Source: Thermotogaceae bacterium (lineage in GTDB: Bacteria > Thermotogota > Thermotogae > Thermotogales > Thermotogaceae). From it: a stretch of 64,000 nt of DNA. How positions within the stretch are numbered: the stretch's first letter is position 1; each line of letters starts with the position of its first letter. The DNA lies in NCBI GenBank assembly GCA_027065235.1, contig JAMOOR010000330.1, positions 1-64,000 of the forward strand, given 5' to 3'. Below the pieces are notes generated by a model. It worked only from the letters and a program-made list of their open reading frames with translations, was not told where the DNA came from and ran no database searches. Position numbers and translations under genes: made by a program. Positions 8,213 through 15,625 of the stretch are shown here, piece by piece.

Positions 8213-8446
8213 TTACTTCTTTTCTTTCCACTTTTCCACTTCTTCAGAGAAGACTTTCACGAACTTTTCTTTGTCTGTTACTTTCCAGAACTTGTAAACC
8301 AGCTTGTTTTCTACTTTTAAAACTCCTCTTTCTACGAGGACGGGAAAGAGTCTCTTTATCCACTTTTTAACGGTTAACGGGTGGACTCCGTAACGCTTCG
8401 GAAGTTCCTTAGTCAAAAACTTGTCAAATCTTACCGTTCCGTTCAT
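8213..8446 (-). CDS. small HTH-like DNA-binding protein
   Basis: The 77-residue basic protein contains a helix-turn-helix-like stretch (KRYGVHPLTVKKWIKRL, residues about 17-33) followed by a short beta/hairpin and charged helix, resembling a winged helix. ATG 8446 follows AGGAGGT. A TGTTATAAT extended -10 lies about 25 bases upstream on the same strand, divergent from the nuclease operon, so it may regulate that operon and itself. Confidence 0.6.
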   Translation of the reverse strand: MNGTVRFDKFLTKELPKRYGVHPLTVKKWIKRLFPVLVERGVLKVENKLVYKFWKVTDKEKFVKVFSEEVEKWKEKK

Positions 8447-8470
8447 GGGGACCTCCTAAATTTCGTTTGT

Positions 8471-8479
8471 ATTATAACA
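8471..8479 (-). promoter_or_regulatory. extended -10 promoter element
   Basis: On the minus strand this reads TGTTATAAT, the extended -10 seen at many intergenic regions here, 25 bases upstream of the small HTH gene. A separate TTGACT near 8502 with GATAAT downstream may drive the rightward operon. Confidence 0.5.
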
Positions 8480-8556
8480 ATATAGCATCAAAATTATTAC
8501 TTGACTACTAACGATAAAGATAATAGCTTTATAACAAACGGAACAGGAGAATAAAA

Positions 8557-9669
8557 ATGAACTTTGAAAAGCTTGTGAAAGAGGTTAACAGGATAGGAAG
8601 AGAACTTCCTGCTGTTCTTCATCAGCTTCCCGTCTTACCAGAAAGGGAGCTGGAATATAGAGAGGGAGCGTATGGGATAACGGAGCTTCTTTCCTGTCCG
8701 ATAAAAGCTGAAATTAGACGGAAACTCCAGAAAGCCGGAATTGAACTTCCTGTGGAAGCTCAAGAAATAGAAGACGGATTTTTATACGAAAATCTCGTCA
8801 AGCTTGCACTTGCTTCACTTTACGGAGAAAAGTTTACTCCCGAAAAGCTTCTTTCCTACGACCTGGAAGTAGACGGAGAAGTTTTCAAGATAGACGGACA
8901 TTTAGACTGTTTCTTGGAGTTTGACGACAAAGTGGTAGGAATAGAGCTGAAACATACCAACCTCAACTTTGACAACGAACTAACAGATAAACCACCCCAA
9001 CTAATAATCTTACCACCCAACGACAGAAGCAGGATAAACCTGAACTACCGTTACTTCTTGCAGGTAAAGATACAGAGATACCTGCTTGAGAAACTTTATC
9101 CCCATAAGAAAGTAGAAACCTACCTTATGGTCAAAACCCAGCTCAGGACGAAATACAAGCTGGGAAAAACGACGGTAATCCTACCCGTAACCGAATCCGT
9201 TACAGAAGAAGAGCTTAAAAACTTATGCAGACTTTTTAGAACCGAAAAGAAACCGAGAGCAAAGTGGGAGTGCAAGCTCTGTTCTTATAGGGAACACGGA
9301 TACTGTTCCGGACACGAAGAAACAGTAGAAGCAGAAGAGCTGACGGAAGATAGAAGTGAACTTGTTACTTCCCTACTTTCCCGTAGGAAAGAACTTCTTG
9401 CAGAACTAAAAATGATTGAAGACCAGCTGAAAAAACTCATTTCTGGAAGCGTTACGTGGAACGGACAGCAGATAGGTTGGGTAGAAAAAGTTTCCTACAC
9501 CTACGACTTACCAGCTTTATCAAAACTATTAAAAGCAAAAGGACTCAAAGCAGCAGACTACTTCCAAGTAAAGACAGCAAAAATCAAAGAGATTGAAAGA
9601 CTGTTAGGAAGCGAAATAGAAACTGTTAGGAAAAAAGAAGTAAAGAAAAGATTTGTGCTACCGCGGTAG
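8557..9669 (+). CDS. Cas4/RecB-like PD-(D/E)XK nuclease with Fe-S cysteines
   Basis: The 370-residue protein starts with GITELLSCPIKAEIRRKL (Cys47), like Cas4 and related Fe-S exonucleases. The nuclease core is visible: a conserved Glu in FLYENLVK, Asp117 in DGHLDCFL, Glu130-Leu-Lys132, then the QVKIQRY helix (Gln169-Tyr175). Three Cys (239, 242, 250) complete the usual four-Cys cluster. A further ~110 residues with a coiled helix and small domain extend beyond Cas4 length. It heads an operon of about 14 genes with gaps of 0-17 bases. No cas1, cas2 or CRISPR repeats are nearby, so a role in element recombination or end processing is more likely than adaptation. Confidence 0.8.
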   Translation: MNFEKLVKEVNRIGRELPAVLHQLPVLPERELEYREGAYGITELLSCPIKAEIRRKLQKAGIELPVEAQEIEDGFLYENLVKLALASLYGEKFTPEKLLSYDLEVDGEVFKIDGHLDCFLEFDDKVVGIELKHTNLNFDNELTDKPPQLIILPPNDRSRINLNYRYFLQVKIQRYLLEKLYPHKKVETYLMVKTQLRTKYKLGKTTVILPVTESVTEEELKNLCRLFRTEKKPRAKWECKLCSYREHGYCSGHEETVEAEELTEDRSELVTSLLSRRKELLAELKMIEDQLKKLISGSVTWNGQQIGWVEKVSYTYDLPALSKLLKAKGLKAADYFQVKTAKIKEIERLLGSEIETVRKKEVKKRFVLPR

Positions 9670-9679
9670 GAGGTAAGAA

Positions 9680-9919
9680 GTGAAAGTTGACCGTTACGAT
9701 ACTCTCATTCTCTACAAACGTTGTCCTTACTGCTGTGGAACAGGAAGACATTTGGAAGGAAAAAGGTTTGATGAAAACGGTAACCTTGAATACTACGAAG
9801 ATGACTTGGGGGAATGTCCTCACTGTAACGGTAGAGGATACCTTTGTGCCGAAAGAGTAACCGTAGAGGAACTCTTTGAATTTTTCAGAAAAGAACTGAA
9901 GAAAATTTTGGAGGAGTGA
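9680..9919 (+). CDS. DnaJ-type zinc-ribbon protein, 79 aa
   Basis: GTG 9680 follows TAGGAGGT. The sequence has two CxxCxGxG-like knuckles, CPYCCGTG (around residue 15) and CPHCNGRG (around 46), as in the zinc domain of DnaJ and small chaperone-like ribbons. The C-terminus is a charged helix. It lies 10 bases after the nuclease gene and one base before the next, so it is co-expressed. Likely a zinc-binding adaptor; partner unknown. Confidence 0.7.
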   Translation: MKVDRYDTLILYKRCPYCCGTGRHLEGKRFDENGNLEYYEDDLGECPHCNGRGYLCAERVTVEELFEFFRKELKKILEE

Positions 9920-9920
9920 G

Positions 9921-10361
9921 ATGTCTCCGTTAACATTTGCTCTGCTTTCTGCTTTCATTTGGGGAATTTTTCTTATAGCACTTTTGTTTTTGTCTGACAT
10001 TAGAAGCTGGAAAGATATAGAAGAACTAATAAAGGAACTTCGGGGAGTTGATATTATCTGGAACGGGAAGTATGTGGTCAAAAGTGGGAAAACATTTGAT
10101 AAGAAATCATTTATCAATCTTCTGGATACTTACGGAGACAAAGAAGTTATAAGTTGGGTTAAGGGAGAAAAAAATCCTCCACCAGAAGTAAAAGTAATTT
10201 TCAGTTATAAGAATTTTCTTTACTATTTTCTTCTTATTATTGCTGGAGTAATAGGTCTTTACCTACTGGGAGCTTTGCTTTCTCCAATCGGGAGAGCAGT
10301 TGTTCTCATTTTAGAAGTAGTTGCTTGTCCTATTCTCATAAAGAATTTGAAAGAAGAATAA
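9921..10361 (+). CDS. membrane protein, 146 aa
   Basis: The N-terminus is a membrane segment (residues about 3-27). A soluble stretch of about 70 residues follows, with a small beta unit (VDIIWNGKYVV). Two closely spaced hydrophobic segments (about 98-138) precede a short charged end. It begins one base after the preceding stop, so translation is coupled. No family recognised. Confidence 0.65.
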   Translation: MSPLTFALLSAFIWGIFLIALLFLSDIRSWKDIEELIKELRGVDIIWNGKYVVKSGKTFDKKSFINLLDTYGDKEVISWVKGEKNPPPEVKVIFSYKNFLYYFLLIIAGVIGLYLLGALLSPIGRAVVLILEVVACPILIKNLKEE

Positions 10362-10376
10362 ATCAAGGGGGGAGTT

Positions 10377-10946
10377 ATGTTTGCAGACTACCTATTTCCC
10401 AGAAATCCCGAAACGGTTAGGGAACACATAAGAGACACTAAAAAGCTGATAAAACTTGCTTTGACTTTAACCAAAAAATATCCTACTGATAAGGTTGTAG
10501 CTTTAACTCTTGAACAGTGTCTCTTCATTCTCAGGAATCTTGCTGAGGAATATAAACTTTCTCTTGCGTTTGAGAAAGCTGTAAGAGAAGAGGGAAGAAT
10601 CACCTACCACTTTACAGACCCTCTTCCCTTGAAAGAGTTAGCCAGCATTCTTGAGGAACTTGACAAACTCTTTCCTTATAAAAAGTCCCTTGACTGCTAT
10701 ACCGCTGGAGCTGTTATCCATACAGGAGAACAGGTAATTGCATCTGTAACCTGCATAGCAAACGAAAAACAGTTTTGCAGACTGCAAGTAGAAGCAGATG
10801 GAAAATCTTTAACGGTAGTCCCGCAGTTAGGAGACTGCACGGTAAACTGCATCTCAAATGTCCTGCTGGAGATAGTATCAGAAATAGGAATGAGAGACAA
10901 AGTAGAAAAGATAACCGTCAACGGAGAAATCGTTTGGAAGAGGTAA
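10377..10946 (+). CDS. hypothetical protein, 189 aa
   Basis: ATG 10377 follows AAGGGGGGAG. The N-terminal half is helical; the C-terminal half is predicted beta-rich with five or six Cys (LDCYTAG, TCIANEKQFC, GDCTVNCIS), a high count for a cytoplasmic thermophile protein. The Cys might bind metal. Unknown family, part of the Cas4-like nuclease operon. Confidence 0.65.
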   Translation: MFADYLFPRNPETVREHIRDTKKLIKLALTLTKKYPTDKVVALTLEQCLFILRNLAEEYKLSLAFEKAVREEGRITYHFTDPLPLKELASILEELDKLFPYKKSLDCYTAGAVIHTGEQVIASVTCIANEKQFCRLQVEADGKSLTVVPQLGDCTVNCISNVLLEIVSEIGMRDKVEKITVNGEIVWKR

Positions 10947-10949
10947 GCT

Positions 10950-12203
10950 ATGGAAAAGGGGAAATCTCCTTGTGGAATACTTATTCCCAGCAAAATCAAC
11001 CACTTTCCTGCTGGAATAGTAGGGAACAGGGAATATCTGCTCGCTCTCAAAGAAGTTATTGAAGAAGCATTAAATGAGGGAATAGGTTGTGCAGACGTCT
11101 TTGCTCCCGACGGAGAGGGACACTATTTGTTTGTAAAGCTGGAAGAGGACAGAGATAAGATTCCCGTTCTCTATGCAGACTTCTGGGGAACGAAAGAGAT
11201 AGACGGAGACACTTATGCATCAACTGGATATGCTTTCTATCCAGAAGAGTGGTCAAAAGCAGTCAACCTGCTTGACGATTTAGAAAAATTCTATTTTGCG
11301 TGGAAAAGGATTTATGAGAACTTAAACGAATTCCTCTTTTACATCTTCTTTGAAAAGTGCTTTAAAGAATTTGAAAAGAAAAATAAATCTCCTGTGGTCT
11401 GCGTCCGTCTTTACCATCGCTTTTTAAAACTTGCTAACAGACTTCTTTACGACGAAGAAGGACACAGGAAATATCCTACTTTAGCAGAATGGAGACGCTT
11501 TTTTGATAAGCTCTGGAGAGTAAAAGTCCCTGATTACTGTCTCCGAACGATTATCTTCGGCGGCAGAAAGGAAGTAAGAATCTGTGCAGACTTATCTATA
11601 AAACTTGCTAAAAACGGACTTCCTAACGGAGCTTTAGAGGGAGTAGGACTTATCAGCAAGAAGGACTATCCTAATCTTCCCGACGGTGAATACTTCCTCT
11701 TCCTAAAGAAAGCGTCTTTTGCTGGAAAAGTTAACTTTGATGGAGTGATAGAGGACGGGAAAAGAGTTTTTATACCTGTCAACAGTGAAGAATACTGCGT
11801 AAAAGTTAGGGTAGAGAAATTTAGGGAAGAAAATGGAGAATTTTCAGTCGGTTTTATAGCAGATAGGGAGAGGAAAGAATACTGCATCTTCCCTCTATCT
11901 TCCCACAACTTAGCTGGACACCTACGGGAAGTAACCAACCTGCTTGCTGGAAGAAGGGGAACTCTCTACTTCCTACCGTCTCTGCAAAGAGAGAAGTTTA
12001 TAAAAGTCAGCTTTGAGCATTGCAATGACATTCCTAAAAAGCTGATTAACGGAGACGAAGTAAACTTTTCCGAACTTCCCGAAAGAATACGCAGAAATGT
12101 GTCTTTCCTCTTAAGAGGAGAGAAAGAGAGGTTGTTCAGCGAACTTCTACCGTCTGAAAGGGAGAGAGTTAAAAGACTGATAAAGGAGGCAAAAGATGAA
12201 TAA
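10950..12203 (+). CDS. hypothetical protein, 417 aa
   Basis: The largest unknown of this operon starts 3 bases after the previous stop. It has mixed alpha/beta character and several YxFPEEW/VPDYC-like aromatic patches. Repeated small beta units (GEFSVGFIADRERKEYCIF) and a Lys/Arg/Glu-rich helical end follow. No nucleotide-binding or catalytic motif is visible. It overlaps the next start by 8 bases. Confidence 0.7.
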   Translation: MEKGKSPCGILIPSKINHFPAGIVGNREYLLALKEVIEEALNEGIGCADVFAPDGEGHYLFVKLEEDRDKIPVLYADFWGTKEIDGDTYASTGYAFYPEEWSKAVNLLDDLEKFYFAWKRIYENLNEFLFYIFFEKCFKEFEKKNKSPVVCVRLYHRFLKLANRLLYDEEGHRKYPTLAEWRRFFDKLWRVKVPDYCLRTIIFGGRKEVRICADLSIKLAKNGLPNGALEGVGLISKKDYPNLPDGEYFLFLKKASFAGKVNFDGVIEDGKRVFIPVNSEEYCVKVRVEKFREENGEFSVGFIADRERKEYCIFPLSSHNLAGHLREVTNLLAGRRGTLYFLPSLQREKFIKVSFEHCNDIPKKLINGDEVNFSELPERIRRNVSFLLRGEKERLFSELLPSERERVKRLIKEAKDE

Positions 12204-12492
12204 AGAAAACCTTAAGGAGTTCTTCTCCTTCCTTCACGAACATTTGAAAATTGATGTTGATGCCGTCAAAATCCTCATAGGAGAAGATGGAACTGTCTAT
12301 ATCCCGAAAGAAGAAACAAAACTTCCCCCAGAAGTTGCCGTATGGTGTGAAGTAAAGAGTGTTTTGGTAGAGGAGGAAAGTGAGGAAGAGCTGAACTTCA
12401 TTCCCCACCTTGCACTCTCTCCCAAAAGAGGAACGCTGATTGAAAAAAGATGGAAAGAGTTGTGGAATTCTTTAAAAGGAGGTGAAAGATGA
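12196..12492 (+). CDS. hypothetical protein, 98 aa
   Basis: ATG 12196 overlaps the upstream gene by 8 bases with its ribosome site (AAAGGAGGC) inside that gene, so translation is coupled. A helical start, a three-strand beta core (VKILIGEDGTVYIP) and an acidic patch (VEEESEEEL) are visible. Unknown family. Confidence 0.65.
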   Translation: MNKENLKEFFSFLHEHLKIDVDAVKILIGEDGTVYIPKEETKLPPEVAVWCEVKSVLVEEESEEELNFIPHLALSPKRGTLIEKRWKELWNSLKGGER

Positions 12493-12746
12493 AACAGTAT
12501 GACTTGCCGATTGACCCGAAAGCAGATTCAAACTTTGCCGTTAAAGTTGTTGCAGTTGCATTTAACAACGCACAGATACCCGAAAAAGCAATGGAAGAAC
12601 TCACTTTTGTAGCAGAAAAGAACGGAAAGAAGTTAGCACTCACTCCCGACAGGCACTTTGTAATCGTAGAGGGAAACAGGTGTTTGGGGGCTGTGTCTGG
12701 AGAAGAAGTTTTCAGAATGGTTATGGAGCTCTTTAAAAGGAGGTAG
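12489..12746 (+). CDS. hypothetical protein with PIDPKAD N-terminus
   Basis: The 85-residue product begins with LPIDPKADSNFAVK. The same opening (PIDPKADGKFAEK) heads the gene at 14417, so the two share an N-terminal segment but differ afterwards. Such a shared short head could be a docking or localisation tag. The ATGA overlap with the previous gene indicates translational coupling. Confidence 0.65.
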   Translation: MKQYDLPIDPKADSNFAVKVVAVAFNNAQIPEKAMEELTFVAEKNGKKLALTPDRHFVIVEGNRCLGAVSGEEVFRMVMELFKRR

Positions 12747-12749
12747 GCT

Positions 12750-13154
12750 GTGAGCATCATCGTTAAGCTAACCGACGACAGAGGTCTTATCCTTGAAAGG
12801 AAAAACTTTGTTCTGGTTCACTCTCCAAAAGACGACAAAGGAAACTCCCGCATAGTTCCGATAAAGTTAAGAGAAGGGATTTCTATTCCAGAGGAAACAT
12901 CTACTCCACAGGAAGTTTGGGTTTGTTACGAAGGAGATTGCGATATTATCCGTCCTAAAGAGGGAGAATCTTTATCTGACTACACCGAAAAAGCTTTTGA
13001 TTCCGCTAAAGAAGCGGTGGAAAGTTTGACGGATAGTAGTTGCTGGAGAATCTACCACATCTACCATCCCCTATACGAGACAGAGAAAGAGGTAGTCTGG
13101 TTAGGTGCAAGGTATGAAGCGAAGGAAACAAAGATTCAGCCACAAGGGAGGTAA
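12750..13154 (+). CDS. hypothetical protein, 134 aa
   Basis: GTG 12750 follows AAAAGGAGGTAGGCT, the reason for choosing this start. The N-terminal half is beta-rich (IIVKLTDDRGLILERKNFVLVHS); then an acidic helix and a final strand pair (WRIYHIYHPLYE). No family recognised. Confidence 0.6.
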   Translation: MSIIVKLTDDRGLILERKNFVLVHSPKDDKGNSRIVPIKLREGISIPEETSTPQEVWVCYEGDCDIIRPKEGESLSDYTEKAFDSAKEAVESLTDSSCWRIYHIYHPLYETEKEVVWLGARYEAKETKIQPQGR

Positions 13155-13157
13155 GCG

Positions 13158-13373
13158 ATGGGTAACAACCCACCGAAAGGAAGAAAGTTTCTGGAAACAA
13201 TCTCTTCTGCACATATTGTTTTCGGAAAGCAGAGAGAAGGAATGTCATTCTTTTTTTCTCCTCTTGTAGCTTTTAAGTTTCCCAAACTGAAAGGAAAAGG
13301 AAAAGAAAGAGAAGAAGCTTTCAAAGAAGCTTTGAAAGTGATTGTAGGAGATAGCGATGCCCACCAAAATTGA
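13158..13373 (+). CDS. hypothetical protein, 71 aa
   Basis: ATG 13158 follows AGGGAGGTAAGCG and the frame overlaps the DUF5131 gene by 17 bases. The protein is small and basic, with an FPKLKGKGKEREEAFKEALK helix. Operon position and ribosome site support it; composition is unremarkable. Confidence 0.5.
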   Translation: MGNNPPKGRKFLETISSAHIVFGKQREGMSFFFSPLVAFKFPKLKGKGKEREEAFKEALKVIVGDSDAHQN

Positions 13374-14091
13374 CTGGTGCGATACAGTTTGGAATCCCGT
13401 CTGGGGATGTCTCCATAACTGTCCATTCTGCTATGCAAGAAGATTTGCAGGTAGGTTTTACAGAACGGTTGCAAGAAAAAACAATCTTTCTCTGGAAGAG
13501 ACTGAAAAACTCCGTCTCTTCCAACCTGTCTTCCTTCCTGCAAACTACAGCAGGAAGTTTGGAAAGCGAGAGAAGATAATTTTTGTCAATTCAATGTCCG
13601 ACCCTACTTTTTGGAAACAGGAGTGGATAGAGAAAGTCTTTGAGAGAATAGTGAGGGAAAAGGACAGGTTTTTTCTCTTTCTAACAAAATCTCCCTCTGC
13701 TTACAGGAAGTTTCCTGCTCCTCTTCCATCTAATGTGTGGTTGGGAGTAAGTGCTACTGATACTGTCTCCCTTATAGAAAGAGCAAAGGAACTTTTTGGA
13801 AGATACGACACACTTCCTACTTGGAATCTCTTTGTTTCTCTTGAACCTATCCACGAAGATATAGTTACTCCTGAAACTGTTCCTTTTCTTGAAAAGTTCG
13901 GTTGGGTAATTGTAGGACCCGAAACTGGAAGTTTGAGAAAGAAACTCCGAGAAAGTTATCTTCAGAACCTAAAAAAGTGGGTAAGCAGTTTAAAAGACTT
14001 CTGTTCCCGCTCTGGAATTCCACTTTTTACCAAAGAAGCGTGTGTAAGCTACGGAGTAAAACTCCACCAGGAGTTCCCACTGTGGAGGTGA
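13357..14091 (+). CDS. DUF5131/phage Gp37-like protein with CxxxCxxC cluster
   Basis: The protein opens with KIDWCDTVWNPVWGC and continues HNCPFCYARRF, the WNP-x2-GC-x3-C-x2-C signature of the DUF5131 (phage Gp37/Gp68) family. Cys18, 22 and 25 are placed like the 4Fe-4S ligands of radical-SAM enzymes. It is 244 residues, the usual length. WLGVSATD and WVIVGPETG fit the barrel strands of the family. The reaction is not established. The gene is often seen in phages and plasmids. Confidence 0.85.
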   Translation: MPTKIDWCDTVWNPVWGCLHNCPFCYARRFAGRFYRTVARKNNLSLEETEKLRLFQPVFLPANYSRKFGKREKIIFVNSMSDPTFWKQEWIEKVFERIVREKDRFFLFLTKSPSAYRKFPAPLPSNVWLGVSATDTVSLIERAKELFGRYDTLPTWNLFVSLEPIHEDIVTPETVPFLEKFGWVIVGPETGSLRKKLRESYLQNLKKWVSSLKDFCSRSGIPLFTKEACVSYGVKLHQEFPLWR

Positions 14092-14093
14092 AG

Positions 14094-14414
14094 ATGGGGG
14101 AGCTTTTTAACCTTCTTATGCACTACTGGAAGCTTGTTCTTTTTCACCCAAAGTGGAATATTTCTTTCGGAATGCTTCTGGTAACAGTTTCTTTCTATCT
14201 CTTTTTCAGGATAGTTAACATCAAGAATACTGCACATTTTGCTTACAGACCGCTGACTGCCGAAGAAGAAAAGCGGGTAAAGAAGCTCAATCTTCTGTTG
14301 ACGGTTGTAGTTTTCTTCTCGGTAGCTCTTTTCCTCTTTGTCTTTGGGACACCTGTAGTGTATGCGTTGGTTAACAAGAGCAGTAATCAGCTTCCGCAGT
14401 TAATTAGGGGGTAG
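14094..14414 (+). CDS. two-helix membrane protein, 106 aa
   Basis: ATG 14094 lies 3 bases after the previous stop and follows GGAGGTGAAG; the longer in-frame upstream extension overlaps the DUF5131 gene and is discarded. Two hydrophobic segments (residues about 17-38 and 66-90) flank a charged cytoplasmic loop (RPLTAEEEKRVKK). Unknown function. Confidence 0.65.
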   Translation: MGELFNLLMHYWKLVLFHPKWNISFGMLLVTVSFYLFFRIVNIKNTAHFAYRPLTAEEEKRVKKLNLLLTVVVFFSVALFLFVFGTPVVYALVNKSSNQLPQLIRG

Positions 14415-14416
14415 AA

Positions 14417-14665
14417 ATGAAAAAGAGACCGATTGACCCGAAAGCGGATGGTAAGTTTGCAGAAAAGTTTCTTAACTCCGACTACCACTTTGTAGCAGGT
14501 TCTTTCAAAAGGAGAGCATCTTTTGCTTGTCATCGTTTCATCCTGGGAGGGACAGGAGCAGGAATGACCTGCTGGTCGTTGTGGGAGGTCACGGCAGTAA
14601 AGCTTGCGAAAATTCTTGAAAAGATAGTAATCTACTTAAAAGAAGACAGCGGAGGAGTTCTGTGA
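14417..14665 (+). CDS. hypothetical protein sharing PIDPKAD head
   Basis: It starts two bases after the upstream stop. MKKRPIDPKADGKFAEK repeats the N-terminal head of the protein at 12489. The middle holds a GGTGAGM loop that resembles a P-loop but lacks the Lys-Ser/Thr, so it is not a credible ATP site. 82 residues; unknown. Confidence 0.6.
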   Translation: MKKRPIDPKADGKFAEKFLNSDYHFVAGSFKRRASFACHRFILGGTGAGMTCWSLWEVTAVKLAKILEKIVIYLKEDSGGVL

Positions 14666-14991
14666 GACATACTTCCAACTACTGCATCTTTAACTTAACA
14701 GGAAGAGATATCGTTGTTGTTAACGAAAACGGGGCAATTTCGGATATTCCTAACGACGGTAACTTCAGTATTGTCAAAAAGGAAGAGGAAGTTCAAGCCG
14801 ACTGGATTCCTGCTGTTTCTTTGAAACTAAAACCGCTTGTCAGGGTGACGATTCCAGAACTGAAAATAGACGAAAAGGTTGATTTTCCGGACATTGAAAA
14901 CTACTTCTACTCTATCTGGAACAAGAAAGCTGTAGTAATAGTTCCACAATGGGAGTTCTGTGTTTTAAGTCGGGGAAGCTCTTGTTTCTAA
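14662..14991 (+). CDS. small protein of the 'NLT' type, paralogue of the gene at 15626
   Basis: GTG 14662 overlaps the preceding stop and follows AGCGGAGGAG. IFNLTGRDIVVVNENG followed by IPNDG matches FVNLTPHNVTVLTENG and IPSAG of the divergent neighbour at 15626-16006. Both then have a charged EE patch, an L.P strand pair and a V-rich strand near the end. Small NLTPH-type proteins are scattered in phages and plasmids without a known role. Confidence 0.65.
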   Translation: MRHTSNYCIFNLTGRDIVVVNENGAISDIPNDGNFSIVKKEEEVQADWIPAVSLKLKPLVRVTIPELKIDEKVDFPDIENYFYSIWNKKAVVIVPQWEFCVLSRGSSCF

Positions 14992-15080
14992 CTCCCTACA
15001 AGTTTACAGTGAAAGGAAACAGATTGATAGTCAAAAAGTTTAAGATTGAAGAAATGTTTGTTTTTCCTTGGAGCTTTTGA
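14949..15080 (+). CDS. possible 43-residue basic protein
   Basis: ATG 14949 lies inside the previous gene in another frame and runs to TGA 15078-15080. The product (MGVLCFKSGKLLFL...) is basic and strand-rich. It extends the operon right up to the RNA region. The overlap of 43 bases and weak ribosome site lower confidence; it might also be a frameshifted tail of the previous gene. Confidence 0.35.
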   Translation: MGVLCFKSGKLLFLTPYKFTVKGNRLIVKKFKIEEMFVFPWSF

Positions 15081-15121
15081 GTTCAGTTTCTGAGCTTTGC
15101 AAATAATCAAAACAAAAGAAT

Positions 15122-15138
15122 ACCTCCCTTAGTTGGTT
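15122..15138 (-). promoter_or_regulatory. orphan leader copy (no gene follows)
   Basis: On the minus strand this reads AACCAACTAAGGGAGGT, identical in core to functional leaders, but no convincing gene starts behind it. It sits right after the structured RNA and, with the copy at 16012-16027, brackets the RNA plus the gene at 15626 as direct repeats. Confidence 0.7.
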
Positions 15139-15143
15139 AATAT

Positions 15144-15620
15144 GTGGGGATGCCGACCGGATGAGGGTCTGGAGCAACCCTCTCGGCACACCCACACTTA
15201 CTCGTTCCACTCCTGCGCAAAGGACTGCTTCCTACTCCGGCTTCGGAAGCAATCCCGGGACTGCGTAAGGTGTCGGTCCCTGGGGAATCCTTTTCCCCGA
15301 CACCTTCAGTCCAGTCCACGCGCTTCTCCTCGTTCTCATACTGGCGGACCCCAGGACTTGTCCGGGGTGATTTCTCGGTAGGGGGACCGCCCGGACCCGG
15401 CAGCACCGCTTCATCACCCGCAGACCAAGCTCCAGCTTGTCGTCTGCTGGGGTGGTGCGGTTCTTACCCCCCTTACTACCCAGCATCCTTTTTCCGTCCC
15501 CACCGGTCGCCAGCCGGTCGCGGGACTTCGGTTCGGATGCGACCCTCACAGGGTGGCGCCGCCACGCTTTCACCCTGACCCAGACCCTTTATGTCTGGGA
15601 TTTTACGGGGAGCTATTGCT
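15144..15620 (-). ncRNA. large structured non-coding RNA (candidate, unknown class)
   Basis: About 475 bases, visibly far richer in G+C than every neighbour and with no sensible protein in any frame. Perfect or near-perfect stems follow each other: 15152-15187 (GCCGA/TCGGC outside GAGGGT/ACCCTC), 15227-15250, 15267-15306 (AAGGTGTCGG/CCGACACCTT enclosing GGGGAA/TTCCCC), 15349-15367, 15420-15447 (GCAGAC-CAAGCT/AGCTTG-GTCTGC), 15516-15544, 15549-15577 and 15579-15599. Unpaired bases are A-rich purines (GAAA, GUAAGAA) on the minus strand, so that strand is probably transcribed, downstream of the gene at 15626. In A/T-rich hyperthermophiles, GC-rich islands mark structural RNAs. It shows no RNase P, tmRNA, rRNA or SRP signature that I can see. 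Confidence 0.75.
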
Positions 15621-15625
15621 GGACG

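Noticed and set aside
13902-14093. N-terminal extension of the two-helix membrane protein
   Set aside because: The extension lies entirely within the DUF5131 gene in another frame; ATG 14094 has a good ribosome site.
14417-14665. P-loop ATPase from GGTGAGM
   Set aside because: The Lys-Ser/Thr of Walker A is absent and the protein is only 82 residues.
15144-15620. RNase P RNA, tmRNA, SRP RNA or group I/II intron
   Set aside because: I looked for their conserved cores (for example GAGGAAAGUCC, tmRNA tRNA-like ends, domain V) and did not see them; only a covariance search can exclude them fully.
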